Positions 24,167-33,003 of a DNA stretch of 62,076 bases are shown here, piece after piece (the first letter of the stretch is position 1; each line of letters begins with the position of its first letter). The stretch spans positions 1 to 62,076 of the forward strand of contig JANYFR010000064.1 of NCBI GenBank assembly GCA_025362585.1, in the 5' to 3' direction. This DNA comes from Acidimicrobiales bacterium (GTDB lineage: Bacteria; Actinomycetota; Acidimicrobiia; Acidimicrobiales; RAAP-2). Made by a program: the position numbers and the translations under genes. The notes beneath the pieces were generated by a model that saw nothing but the letters and a program-made list of their open reading frames with translations, was not told where the DNA came from and ran no database searches.

Positions 24167-24537
24167 TGTCCCCAGAGTCTCTTCTTTGGCGCAGTGGCGA
24201 TGGTAGCGAGGTGGTCGTTGTACGCGGCGAGTAGTGGATCTTCGGACTCGACGCTCGCGACGCGCGCTTCGCGCGCCTCGGCGCGCTTTCGCGCCTCGTA
24301 CTCTCGGCGCGCCTGCTCATCGTGCTCGGTGACCTTCTCTAGGTTCAGTAAGGCGTACCAACCGAGGACACCGAAAATGCCAAAAACTGGCCACTCAATG
24401 GCGTAGAAGTAACTGAGGGAACTGCCCTCGATCGCGCGTCCCACCTGCCACCACGCGGCACTCGCGCACAGAGCAATCCAGATGGCAAGGGCGAGATGGA
24501 GGCCGAAGGCTCGGCGGTTCAAGTACTTCGACTGCAC
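24163..24537 (-). CDS. Conserved two-helix membrane protein
   Basis: A 124-residue protein with two membrane helices ('LHLALAIWIALCASAAWW' and 'WPVFGIFGVLGWYALLNL') and an Arg/Glu/Ala-rich helical, possibly coiled-coil C-terminus. 'SLSYFYAIEWPVFGIFG' recurs in actinobacterial proteins encoded next to DUF3817 genes, so a complex with that protein is plausible. Function unknown. First gene of the operon with DUF3817 and GDPD. Confidence 0.75.
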   Translation of the reverse strand: MQSKYLNRRAFGLHLALAIWIALCASAAWWQVGRAIEGSSLSYFYAIEWPVFGIFGVLGWYALLNLEKVTEHDEQARREYEARKRAEAREARVASVESEDPLLAAYNDHLATIATAPKKRLWGH

Positions 24538-24825
24538 GAGGCCATCCTACCGAAGGGTTTTCCCAGCCACGCCTCAGGCGTTCGCGGCCGCTGACCTACT
24601 CTTCATCGTGAAGTCACCGAGTGGTGTCGTGTTCTGAGCGGCGCCTCTCGTCCTAGCTCGCTGACCATACCTCGCTTCGGTGACGTTTTCGATCCGTGCG
24701 ATGACTCGCCACCGCCGTGTCGTCGTCGAATATCGTCGACTTTCGTCGTACGCGTAGGGCGCGCACTCCTGCTACCGATGGCGCTCACTCCCGCTAGGCG
24801 AGGGTGACTTGGTTGCGCCTCTCCA
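24538..24825. other. Intergenic stretch without recognised gene
   Basis: These 288 nt lie between the two-helix membrane protein start and the adenosine-kinase stop. Open frames here are short and show no known motif. It must hold the promoter of the minus-strand membrane-protein operon; nothing else is seen. Confidence 0.5.
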
Positions 24826-25863
24826 CTAAAGTAGTCCGGCTTCGATTGCCAGTTCCTCGAGGTCACTCTCGGGGCGTGCGCCGAGGTGCGCAATGATCTC
24901 ACCCGCACAGAGCGAACCGAGTTCAGCCGCCTCCACGGGGTCCGCGCCGAGCGCGAGACCGTAGAGGAAACCGGAGGCGAACATGTCGCCCGCGCCGTTC
25001 TGATCGACCACGTTATCGACCTCCCGGGCGGGAACGCTGACGATACCTGACACCGTCGCGACGTCAGCTCCCCTAGGTCCTCGAGTAACGACTGCCAGTA
25101 TCCCCAACTCCTCAATCGCACCGAAGGCCGCATCGAGTGACGCGACGTTGAACAGCGAGCAGATTTCGGTCTCATTGGCGAGCAGCACGTCGACGTCCTG
25201 AGTTACGAGATCGAGAAAGTCACGACGATGGCGCTCGACGCAGAACATGTCCGACAACGAGAGTGCGACCATCGAGTCATGTTCGTGCGCGAAATTGACC
25301 ACTTTGCGGATCGCCTCTTTCGCCGGCGGGAGATCGAAGAGGTAGCCCTCGACGTAGGTGATCTCCGAGCGGGCAATCAGTGTTTCGTTGATGTCCGTTA
25401 CCCGCAGCTGGTTTGACGCGCCAAGGTACGTCGCCATAGTGCGTTGCGCGTCGTCGGTGATGAAGACGTGACAACGCCCGGTCGCGCCTTCGCCCTCGCC
25501 CGCGATTGCCAGGTCGAGTTCAACACCCATGGTCTGGAGGTCGTGGGTGAAGCATTGCCCGAAGTCGTCATTGGCGACCTTGCCGATGTAGCCGCAGGTC
25601 CCGCCGAGCGCCGCGACGCCCGCGATGGAGTTCGCGACGGAGCCTCCCGACATCTGGATCGTCGGACCCATCGCGCTGTAGTAGGTCTCGAGCTGGTGCT
25701 CTTCAATCAGGGTCATGGCCGCCTTCACCAGTCCGAGCTGGCGGTAGACCTCTTGAGAGTCGCGGGTGATGATGTCCAACATCGCATTGCCAATGCCCGT
25801 CACCGCAAGCCGATTGGGACCGGGCTTCACGCGAAGGGAGACGGACGTGGGGGTATTTGTCAC
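24826..25863 (-). CDS. PfkB-family kinase, adenosine-kinase-like
   Basis: A 345-residue ribokinase-fold protein. 'GIGNAMLDIITRDSQE' and 'MSGGSVANSIAGVAALGG' are the N-terminal substrate-binding motifs, and 'DQNGAGDMFASGFLYGLA' is the second PfkB signature with the catalytic Asp. 'GASNQL' and 'EGYLFDLP' are typical of the adenosine kinase branch. It probably phosphorylates adenosine or another nucleoside. GTG start; -10 TACGCT lies 6 nt upstream, so the mRNA should be leaderless. Divergent from pepN with only 39 bp between. Confidence 0.82.
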   Translation of the reverse strand: MTNTPTSVSLRVKPGPNRLAVTGIGNAMLDIITRDSQEVYRQLGLVKAAMTLIEEHQLETYYSAMGPTIQMSGGSVANSIAGVAALGGTCGYIGKVANDDFGQCFTHDLQTMGVELDLAIAGEGEGATGRCHVFITDDAQRTMATYLGASNQLRVTDINETLIARSEITYVEGYLFDLPPAKEAIRKVVNFAHEHDSMVALSLSDMFCVERHRRDFLDLVTQDVDVLLANETEICSLFNVASLDAAFGAIEELGILAVVTRGPRGADVATVSGIVSVPAREVDNVVDQNGAGDMFASGFLYGLALGADPVEAAELGSLCAGEIIAHLGARPESDLEELAIEAGLL

Positions 25864-25902
25864 TTAGCGAGCGTAGAACTTTTGGCCCTAAGGTTGCTTC
25901 CT
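25864..25902. promoter_or_regulatory. Back-to-back leaderless promoters of the kinase and pepN
   Basis: In 39 bp there are two divergent -10 boxes: TACGCT on the minus strand (25870-25875), 6 nt from the kinase GTG, and TAAGGT on the plus strand (25889-25894), 8 nt from the pepN ATG. The -35 position of pepN would fall on the -10 of the kinase, so the two polymerases probably compete. Confidence 0.55.
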
Positions 25903-28404
25903 ATGCCATTGTCCTCCAACCCCTACCGCCTCGACCGAAACGTGGTCCCTTCCGCGTACCGGATCTTCATCACCCCCGACCTGGAGGCGGCCACCTTCGC
26001 CGGTCGGGTCGAGATTGACGTCGAAATCGTGGACGCGGTCGCCCAACTCACGCTTAATTCGATCGAACTCGTGCTCGGCGCCGCCACGGTCACCGCCGCG
26101 GGCACCGGCTATCGCTCGGTAGAGCTCAATGTTGACGAGGAGTTCGAGACGGCCTCATTCTCCTTCGACGACAAGTTGCCCGTCGGTCCGGCCGTCGTCG
26201 AGATCGCCTTCACGGGCATCTTGAACGACCAGCTCCACGGCTTCTACCGTTCAACGTTTACTGACACCGCGGGTACCAAGCACACCATCGCCACGACGCA
26301 GTTCGAGAATACCGACGCCCGACGCGCCTTCCCCTGTTGGGATGAACCGGCGTTCAAGGCGACGTACCAGGTGAATCTCACGGTGCCGAGCCATCTCGCC
26401 GCCTACTCCAATTCGCCGGTCACCTCCGACACCGACCTCGGCAACGGGCAGCGCACCGTCAGCTTCTCTCCGACCATGAAAATGTCTACCTACCTCGTCG
26501 CCTTCATCGTTGGACCGTTCGAGGAGACGGCGGCCCTCGACGTCGATGGAGTGCCGTTGCGCATTGTCTGTCCCGTCGGCAACGGCCACTTGACCGCCCA
26601 CGCCCTCGAAGCCGGGGCGTTCGCGTTGCGATTCTTTACTGAGTACTTCGACATTCCCTACCCCGGGGAGAAACTGGACATGGTCGCGATCCCCGACTTC
26701 GCCCAGGGGGCGATGGAGAACCTCGGTTGCATCACCTACCGCACGTCGGACCTCCTCGTCGACCCCGCGACGGCCTCTCTCTCAGAGATGAAGCGCGTCG
26801 CCAAGGTCGTTGCCCACGAGATCGCGCACATGTGGTTCGGCGACCTCGTCACCATGGAGTGGTGGGAGGGCATCTGGCTCAACGAGGCCTTCGCGAGCTT
26901 CATGGAGGTGCTCTGTCAGGACGCCTTTCGCCCCCAGTGGCAAGCGTGGGTCACCTTCGCGAGTGAGCGCGACGTGGCCTTCGCGATCGACGGCCTGCAC
27001 GCAACGCGTCCGATTGAGTACGAAGTGATCTCACCAGAGGACACCCGCGGCATGTTCGATCCCCTGACTTACGAAAAGGGCGCGGCGGTCCTTCGCATGC
27101 TGGAGCAGTACATCGGGCCCGAGACGTTCCGCGATGGGATCCGCCACTACCTCGTCAAGCACAGCTACGCGAATACGCACACGACGGACCTGTGGGACGC
27201 CCTCGACGACGTCTCGGACGCACCGGTGCGCGACATCATGGACACCTGGATCTACCAAGGTGGTTTCCCCCTCGTCACGCTCGATGACGGTTCGTTGAGC
27301 CAAAGGCCGTTCGCCTACGGCGCGTCGCGCGGCGAGAGCGCCATTGGCACTTCGTGGAAGGTTCCGGTCATGACCCGTTCGTTGACTGACGGCGCGGTCA
27401 CGAGTCACCTCCTCGACGACGGCGTCGTGCAAGTAGGCAGCGTCGATCCGACTGTCGTCAACGCCGGCGGTTCGGGCTACTACCGAACTCGCTACGTCGG
27501 CGAGGGCCTGAACCAGATCACGCAACAAATCAACGAGCTCGAACCGATTGAACGCGCGACCGTCCTCTCCGACAGTTGGGCGCTGCTCTACTCGAGCCAG
27601 ATCACCTGGGACGAGTTCTACAACATCGCGAAGAGCCTCGGGGAGGGTGACGAGCCCACCACGTGGGGTACCGTCGCGTCGGCGGTCAACTTCGTCCATC
27701 GGGCGCTCGACGACGATCAGCGCGGACGCCTCGCCGCGACGGTGCGCTCGCTCTTCGGTCCACAGTTCACGCGCCTCGGGTGGGAGGCCGCACCCGGTGA
27801 GAGCGAGCTGACACCGCAGTTGCGAGCGATCGTGCTGGCGACACTCGGCACGATCGGTCTCGACGAGTCGATTCGCCTCGAAGCGGTACGACGCTTTGAG
27901 GCCAATACCCTCGACGGGGACCTCGCGTACGCGATCCTCAGTGTCGTCGCGCACCAGGACCGGCCCGGTGACTACGAGGAGTTCCTCGAGCGCTACCGTC
28001 ACGCGCCGAGCCCCCAGGTCGTGCAGCGCTATCAGTACAGTCTGCGGGGATTCAGCGAAGAGCGCGTCGCGCTCGACGCCGCGGAGCGGGCCTTCAGCGA
28101 GTTCCGCAATCAGGACGCGTCGAGCATCATCGGCAGTCTGAGCACGAATGCCACGACCGGCCCGGCCGTCTGGCGTTACGTCACCGGTCGCTGGGACGAG
28201 GTGCTCAAGCGATTCCCCCTCAACACCCTCTCCTACATCGCGCAAGGTCTGCCCACGTTCGTGAACGACGCCGCCTTCGCTGACGAGGTCGAGGCGTTCC
28301 ACCGCGCGCACTCGCTCGGTGGTGAGCAGAGACTGATCGAGCAGTTGATCGAACGGATGCGGGTCGGGATTACCTTCGCCTCGACCATGCGCGAGCAGTT
28401 CTAG
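25903..28404 (+). CDS. pepN: Aminopeptidase N (M1 family)
   Basis: An 833-residue zinc aminopeptidase releasing N-terminal amino acids. The exopeptidase motif is 'QGAMENLG', and the zinc site is 'HEIAHMWFGD' with the third ligand Glu in 'WLNEAFASF'. The N-terminal beta domain, thermolysin-like domain and long C-terminal helical domain are all present. The ATG at 25903 gives the standard 'NPYRLDRNVVPSAYRI' beginning and has a -10 box at leaderless distance; the frame is open far upstream into the kinase gene, but that part is not coding. Confidence 0.95.
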   Translation: MPLSSNPYRLDRNVVPSAYRIFITPDLEAATFAGRVEIDVEIVDAVAQLTLNSIELVLGAATVTAAGTGYRSVELNVDEEFETASFSFDDKLPVGPAVVEIAFTGILNDQLHGFYRSTFTDTAGTKHTIATTQFENTDARRAFPCWDEPAFKATYQVNLTVPSHLAAYSNSPVTSDTDLGNGQRTVSFSPTMKMSTYLVAFIVGPFEETAALDVDGVPLRIVCPVGNGHLTAHALEAGAFALRFFTEYFDIPYPGEKLDMVAIPDFAQGAMENLGCITYRTSDLLVDPATASLSEMKRVAKVVAHEIAHMWFGDLVTMEWWEGIWLNEAFASFMEVLCQDAFRPQWQAWVTFASERDVAFAIDGLHATRPIEYEVISPEDTRGMFDPLTYEKGAAVLRMLEQYIGPETFRDGIRHYLVKHSYANTHTTDLWDALDDVSDAPVRDIMDTWIYQGGFPLVTLDDGSLSQRPFAYGASRGESAIGTSWKVPVMTRSLTDGAVTSHLLDDGVVQVGSVDPTVVNAGGSGYYRTRYVGEGLNQITQQINELEPIERATVLSDSWALLYSSQITWDEFYNIAKSLGEGDEPTTWGTVASAVNFVHRALDDDQRGRLAATVRSLFGPQFTRLGWEAAPGESELTPQLRAIVLATLGTIGLDESIRLEAVRRFEANTLDGDLAYAILSVVAHQDRPGDYEEFLERYRHAPSPQVVQRYQYSLRGFSEERVALDAAERAFSEFRNQDASSIIGSLSTNATTGPAVWRYVTGRWDEVLKRFPLNTLSYIAQGLPTFVNDAAFADEVEAFHRAHSLGGEQRLIEQLIERMRVGITFASTMREQF

Positions 28405-28410
28405 GACGCC

Positions 28411-29004
28411 GTGAGCGTCGGCGCCTACGTGGGCATCTTTGCCCTGATGTTCGTGCTGGAGCTACCCGACAAATCGTTCATCGCGATGGTCATCATGAGT
28501 ACGCGGGCCCGTCCCGCCATGATCGTTATCGGATCGTCAATGGCCTTCGTCGTCCAGATGGCGCTCGCCGTAGGGGCCGGCAGCCTCCTCACCCTCTTTC
28601 CAGCTACCTGGAAGGATCTCATCGTCGGGCTGCTCTTCCTGGGTGGCGCCGCCTACCTACTGTTCGTCTCCGAGGAAGAGGAGGAGGAGCGGGGTGCAGA
28701 GGAGGCCGAGCCCGAAAAGGCGGGCACCCGACTTCGCGAAATTACTACGGCCTTCGCCGTGATCTTCGTCGGGGAGTTCGGCGACCTGACCCAGATCCAA
28801 GCCGCGAACTTTGAAGTGAAGCTCCATCAGCCCCTGGAGGTCTTTCTCGCCTCGTCCGCCGCGATGATCGTCGTCTCGTTCATTGGCGCCTACGGCGGAC
28901 AGGCGCTCCAGCGGGTCGTGCCGCTCAAGAGAATCCGGCTGGTCGGCGGACTAATCTTCGCCGGGCTCGGCCTCTGGACTCTCGGATCGTTGGCTTTCGG
29001 TTGA
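28411..29004 (+). CDS. GDT1/TMEM165 (UPF0016) family cation transporter
   Basis: A 197-residue membrane protein with about six helices in two inverted halves. Each half carries the family's acidic motif: 'ELPDKSF' and 'EFGDLTQ' (consensus ExGDxx). A charged loop 'SEEEEEERGAEEAEPEK' separates the halves. Homologues export or exchange Mn2+ or Ca2+. GTG start 6 nt after the pepN stop; its end overlaps the next gene by 4 nt. A link to metal supply for the metalloenzyme pepN is possible but unproven. Confidence 0.85.
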   Translation: MSVGAYVGIFALMFVLELPDKSFIAMVIMSTRARPAMIVIGSSMAFVVQMALAVGAGSLLTLFPATWKDLIVGLLFLGGAAYLLFVSEEEEEERGAEEAEPEKAGTRLREITTAFAVIFVGEFGDLTQIQAANFEVKLHQPLEVFLASSAAMIVVSFIGAYGGQALQRVVPLKRIRLVGGLIFAGLGLWTLGSLAFG

Positions 29005-29639
29005 GTCGAACCACAGAACTACTCGACATCGCCGACAGAGTGAAGGGCTTCATGCCCCGTGATGAGGGACTTGCCCTGCACTACGCGGCGCGTGCGCACG
29101 CGAACAGCGTCCCCGGGGCGACGTGGCTCGAAGTGGGCGCCTGGTGTGGCAAGTCAGCCGTGTACCTCGGCGCCGCCGCCGAGCCGTCGACGACGGTCCT
29201 CTACTCTCTCGACCATCACCGCGGCAGCGAGGAGAACCAGGATGGCTGGGAGCACTTCGACGCCACCCTGGTGGACCCGGTTGACGGACGGCTAAACACG
29301 CTGCCCACGTGGCAGCGCACCATTGCCGAGGCCGGACTCGAATCGACCGTCCTCGGGCTCGTGGGACCGTCCCAGGTCGTGGCGGCCCACTTCGCCCAGC
29401 CACTCGATCTGCTCTTCGTCGACGGCGGTCACGGCGTCGAGGTCGCCTGGGCCGACTACGAATCGTGGACCCCCAAGGTCGTCGTCGGCGGACTCCTCAT
29501 GATTCACGACGTGTTCGTCAACGAGGCGGACGGCGGGCGTCCGCCCTACGAGATCTACCGCGCGGCGCTCGACAGCGGTCGCTTCGTTGACGAAGAAGCG
29601 ACCGGCTCGCTACGGATACTGCGTCGCGTGGGGACGTAG
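29001..29639 (+). CDS. Class I SAM-dependent methyltransferase (Methyltransf_24-like)
   Basis: A 212-residue protein with the SAM motif 'TWLEVGAWCGKSAVYLGAAA', 'LYSLDHHRGSEENQ', and 'LDLLFVDGGHGVEVAWADY', typical of the O-methyltransferase-like family seen next to glycosyltransferases. TTG start inferred from a TTGA overlap with the transporter stop. The substrate is unknown. It converges with the glycoconjugate operon at 29.7-32.9 kb and may serve it. Confidence 0.78.
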   Translation: MSRTTELLDIADRVKGFMPRDEGLALHYAARAHANSVPGATWLEVGAWCGKSAVYLGAAAEPSTTVLYSLDHHRGSEENQDGWEHFDATLVDPVDGRLNTLPTWQRTIAEAGLESTVLGLVGPSQVVAAHFAQPLDLLFVDGGHGVEVAWADYESWTPKVVVGGLLMIHDVFVNEADGGRPPYEIYRAALDSGRFVDEEATGSLRILRRVGT

Positions 29640-29731
29640 ACCCCGACGGGCCGACCCGGTCGGGCCGGTGACGACTACGGACCGGCGCTCCAAAGAGTAC
29701 GAACGCTCTCGACGGCAACGCCGCCCGTGGG

Positions 29732-30814
29732 TTACGTCAAGCGAGCGAGCGGGCAGCCGGGTTCGGCGAGGTCGACCGGGCGCGGCAGGGCGTCGTGGCG
29801 AAAGAGTCCCGATGCCGAGGACGATGACGTCAGCGCGTCGGCCGCGAGGATGATGGCCGCCGCGGTGTACGACGTCGTCTCGAGGCCCGGAAAGGTCAAC
29901 TCCTCGGGGTAGCTAATGCCGGTCCAGTAGGCTCCGTCGTCACGTCGGTGACGACGGGTGTAGCTGAAGAGGTCGAGCGCGCGACTGGTCTGCCCGAGCG
30001 CGTCGAGGGCCAGGACGCACTCGGCCGTCTCGGCGGCGGTCACCCAGTCGTTCGTCGAAACACAGCGCACGCCGTAGCCGTCCATGACGTGGCGCTCCCA
30101 ACCGTCCTCGATACGCTTCTCGCCGGGCACGCCGCGTAACGCACCCGAGAAGATCGGGTAGTACCAGTCCATGGCGAACTCGTTCTTCGGGGCGAAGGCC
30201 CCGGGATGGTGCGCAACGGCGTGGCCGAGCCGTCCGGCCGCCAGCTCCCACGAGGGCCGAGCCTGGTCCAGTCGTTCTCCGAGCGCGACGGCGCTGCAGA
30301 GCGAGTGAAAGATCGACGCCGAGCCGGTCAGCAGCGCGTAGCTTTCCGGACGGCCCAGTGCGTCGAGCGACCAACGGATGGTGCCGTCGTCGAGCTGCCA
30401 TCGCAAGACAAACTCAATGGCCCGCTCGACGCTCGGCCACAGCTCCACGGCGAAGTCGAGGTCGTTCGTCGCGAGGACGTAGTGGTAGAGACCGGTCGCC
30501 ACGTAGGCGCAGACGTTGGTGTCGAGGCGAGCGTCTTTCACGCGATGCTCGAGGTAGTAGTTGAACCAACTGCCGTCACCCAACTGATTCTGGGCCAGCC
30601 ACCGATAGGCGGCCCGGGCCTCGGCGGCGTAGCCCGTCACGGTGAGAGCCATGGCCGCTTCCACGTGGTTCCAGGGGTCGCAGTGCCCACCGGGAAACCA
30701 GGGGATCTGTCCACTACGAATCTGGAGCGACGCGAGATGGGCCGCCGTCGCGGCGATCTCCTCGCCACTGAGTAAGCCCGGCACGCCACCGAGCGTGGCC
30801 GTCGTTGAACTCAC
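29732..30814 (-). CDS. Predicted (alpha/alpha)6-barrel protein, prenyltransferase-like
   Basis: A 360-residue protein made of repeated helical hairpins with aromatic-glycine turns ('GQIPWFPGGHCDPWNHVEA', 'LGDGSWFNYYLE', 'LDDGTIRWSLDA', 'DDGAYWTGISYPEEL'), as in terpene-cyclase/prenyltransferase-like and glycoside-hydrolase-like alpha barrels. Acidic residues in 'HCDPWNHVEA', 'RLDTNVCAY' and 'FAMDWYYP' could line an active site. It may process an isoprenoid-linked or sugar substrate. The GTG start at 30814 overlaps the upstream methyltransferase stop by 4 nt; the frame stays open further upstream, but that part is antisense to real genes. Confidence 0.65.
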   Translation of the reverse strand: MSSTTATLGGVPGLLSGEEIAATAAHLASLQIRSGQIPWFPGGHCDPWNHVEAAMALTVTGYAAEARAAYRWLAQNQLGDGSWFNYYLEHRVKDARLDTNVCAYVATGLYHYVLATNDLDFAVELWPSVERAIEFVLRWQLDDGTIRWSLDALGRPESYALLTGSASIFHSLCSAVALGERLDQARPSWELAAGRLGHAVAHHPGAFAPKNEFAMDWYYPIFSGALRGVPGEKRIEDGWERHVMDGYGVRCVSTNDWVTAAETAECVLALDALGQTSRALDLFSYTRRHRRDDGAYWTGISYPEELTFPGLETTSYTAAAIILAADALTSSSSASGLFRHDALPRPVDLAEPGCPLARLT

Positions 30815-31530
30815 GCGGGTGATTTCGTGAGGTAGATGATGATGGACTTCCCCATGAGCGGTGCGAGAATTCGTTCGGCGTAGCGGGTCGTGCGCGGTCC
30901 CTTGACGATGTCCCAGACCAGCAGTTCGTGATACTTCTTCACGAGCCAGTGGCTCTCGTTGGTGGTACCAACGAGACACTTCAGCCACCAGTAGGGGCTG
31001 TGCAGACCGTGTGCGTAACGGTGCCCAGTGACGCGCAGTCCCACTGAAGCGAGCCGCTCTTCGAGGACCGAGCGACGATAGATGCGGATGTGGCCGCCGG
31101 GCACGTTGTGGTACTCGTCGGACAGCGCCCAGTTGATCAGTTCGGGCCCGAAACGCGGCACGGTGACCGCCATGGTGCCCCCGGGACGCAGGACGCGGGC
31201 GAGCTCGCCCATGGCCGCGACGTCCTCGGAAATGTGCTCGAGGACCTCGGAACAGATGACGCGGTCGAAGGCTCCGTCGGGAAACGGCAGGTGGAGGGCG
31301 TCGCCCTGCACCGCCACGGTGTGGCGGGTCCCCTCGACCAGTTCGCCGGCCTCGAGCATTGCCTCGAACATCGCGGCAACGCCCTCGACCTCGTCGCGAC
31401 CGGCGTCGAGCGCGACGACGTCGGCACCGCGACGCGCCGCCTCGAAGGCGTGGCGTCCAAATCCGCAACCGAGGTCGAGAATCGTGTCACCGCGCTCGAG
31501 CCCCAGGAGATCGTAATCGGCCGTCAGCAT
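30811..31530 (-). CDS. Class I SAM-dependent methyltransferase (UbiE/Methyltransf_11-like)
   Basis: A 239-residue methyltransferase: 'ILDLGCGFGRHAFEAARRG' (motif I), 'VVALDAG', 'FDRVICSEVLEHI' and 'ARVLRPGGTMAVTVPRF'. The C-terminal region 'GLHSPYWWLKCLVG' is probably substrate-specific. ATG 31530 overlaps the glycosyltransferase stop by one base (TGATG), and its own stop overlaps the next start (GTGA), so the three genes are coupled. Confidence 0.85.
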   Translation of the reverse strand: MLTADYDLLGLERGDTILDLGCGFGRHAFEAARRGADVVALDAGRDEVEGVAAMFEAMLEAGELVEGTRHTVAVQGDALHLPFPDGAFDRVICSEVLEHISEDVAAMGELARVLRPGGTMAVTVPRFGPELINWALSDEYHNVPGGHIRIYRRSVLEERLASVGLRVTGHRYAHGLHSPYWWLKCLVGTTNESHWLVKKYHELLVWDIVKGPRTTRYAERILAPLMGKSIIIYLTKSPA

Positions 31531-32900
31531 CAGTCGAAGTCCATCGATTCGGGCAACGGTTGGGCGCGCAGGATTGCGTCGTAGCAGGCGGCCGTGCCCC
31601 GCGCGGTCACCTGCCACGTGAAGCGTTCGATGACGCGTTGACGTCCCGCGGCGCCGAGTCGCTCACGCAACGCCTCGTCGTCGAGCAGTCGTCGAATGGC
31701 GTCGACGAGAGCCTCGGGATTGTTCGGCTCGACGAGCAGTCCGGTCTCGTCGCTCACCCCTACGACCTCGGGCAACGCACCCCCAGTGGTCGCCACGACC
31801 GGTACCCCGCAGCTCATTGCCTCGATGGCGGGGAGGGAGAAACCCTCGTAGAGGCTCGGGACCACGGCGACCTCGGCTTCGCCGTACAGGCGCGCCAGCT
31901 CTTCGTCACTCACGCCCGTGATCGTCGTCACGATGTCATTGAGTCCGAGGCGGTCCATGGTCTGGGCCACGCGACCATTGGGCCGGGGCCGACCAATCAC
32001 CACCAGGTCAATGTCGCGCTCGGTGCGCAGCTTGGCAATCGCCTCGAGCAGCGGCACGAGACCCTTCATTGGCACGTCGCTGCTGGTCGTGACCATCAGG
32101 CGACCGCTCACCTTCACCACGTCGGCGTAGGGCTTGAAGACGGTGGCGTCCACCCCGACCGGCACCACCGTGAGCCGCTCGAGGGCCACGCCCATCTGTG
32201 CGTTGATGTCGGTCTTGGAGTTGTGTGAGACCGTGAGGACGGCGGGCAGTTGCTTGACGACGCGCACCTGCGTGCGCAAGAAACCGAACCACCGCCGCGT
32301 GCTGTAGCGCTTCCACGCGGTTTCGGCGTGGTCCAGTGCGATCGAGCGATCGACGGTGATGGGGTGATGGAGCGTCTCGAGCAGGGGCCACCCCTCACGG
32401 TGCAGGCGCAGGATGCCTGGTCCCATGCACTGGTTGTCGTGGATGATGTCGAAGTCCTGTCGCCGTTGGGCGAGGATGGTGGCGACGCGCATCGAAAATG
32501 CGAGTGGTTCGCCAAATCCGCCGCTCATCATGACGGCGAATTCGGCGACGTCGGCCGCCGACGTGAACTCCGAGGGCGCCGGAATCCGGAAGGGGTCCGG
32601 ATCGCGATAGAGGTCGAGACCGCGCACCGGGGTGAAGCCCACACCCTCGTCGATCTCGGGCCACGGGGGCCCCGAGAAGACCTCGACGCTGTGGCCGAGC
32701 GCCACGAGCTCTCTCGTGAGGTGCCTGGTGTACACGCCCTGGCCGCCGCACTGGGGGTTGCCCCGGTAGATCAGGAAGGCTACGCGATGTTTGCCCGGCT
32801 CGGCCGCTCGCGCCGCGATGTGCGGAGGAAGCGTGATGGCCTGGGAACGGGCCCAGGACGCCTTCGTCTCATCAATGGTCTGGCGCAGGGTGCGGGTCAC
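31530..32900 (-). CDS. Glycosyltransferase family 4
   Basis: A 456-residue GT-B glycosyltransferase. N-terminal 'LIYRGNPQCGGQGVYTRHLT' carries the glycine loop, and the C-terminal domain has 'VPVGVDATVFKP', 'MVTTSSDVPMKGLVPLLEA' and the donor-binding 'VVPSLYEGFSLPAIEAMSCG' with the EX7E motif. It should transfer a sugar from a nucleotide donor onto a lipid or glycan at the membrane face. First gene of the three-gene operon with a methyltransferase and an alpha-barrel protein. Confidence 0.9.
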   Translation of the reverse strand: MTRTLRQTIDETKASWARSQAITLPPHIAARAAEPGKHRVAFLIYRGNPQCGGQGVYTRHLTRELVALGHSVEVFSGPPWPEIDEGVGFTPVRGLDLYRDPDPFRIPAPSEFTSAADVAEFAVMMSGGFGEPLAFSMRVATILAQRRQDFDIIHDNQCMGPGILRLHREGWPLLETLHHPITVDRSIALDHAETAWKRYSTRRWFGFLRTQVRVVKQLPAVLTVSHNSKTDINAQMGVALERLTVVPVGVDATVFKPYADVVKVSGRLMVTTSSDVPMKGLVPLLEAIAKLRTERDIDLVVIGRPRPNGRVAQTMDRLGLNDIVTTITGVSDEELARLYGEAEVAVVPSLYEGFSLPAIEAMSCGVPVVATTGGALPEVVGVSDETGLLVEPNNPEALVDAIRRLLDDEALRERLGAAGRQRVIERFTWQVTARGTAACYDAILRAQPLPESMDFD

Positions 32901-32990
32901 GGGTCAACTTTCGGTTCAGGCGAAGTTCCCTAGTCTCCCCCAAGTGGCGAGGTCGCACAAATGACCGATGGACGTCACTCGGACGTTGGC

Positions 32991-32996
32991 TACAGT
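32991..32996 (+). promoter_or_regulatory. -10 box of a leaderless acyl-CoA dehydrogenase transcript
   Basis: TACAGT ends 7 nt before ATG 33004, with no ribosome-binding site between. This supports 33004 over the ATG at 32968. Confidence 0.5.
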
Positions 32997-33003
32997 GCCT
33001 CCT

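Noticed and set aside
25444-25902. Upstream extension of the pepN frame by 153 codons
   Set aside because: It overlaps the kinase gene on the other strand, matches nothing, and the -10 box at 25889 supports a start at 25903.
27031-28311. Open frame of 426 codons on the minus strand
   Set aside because: It lies antisense to pepN, whose motifs are unambiguous. Its sequence is low-complexity Arg/Glu/Val as expected from GC-rich codon shadows.
30815-31468. Upstream extension of the alpha-barrel protein frame
   Set aside because: It is an Arg-rich shadow of the methyltransferase gene; the GTG at 30814 overlapping that gene's stop is the better start.
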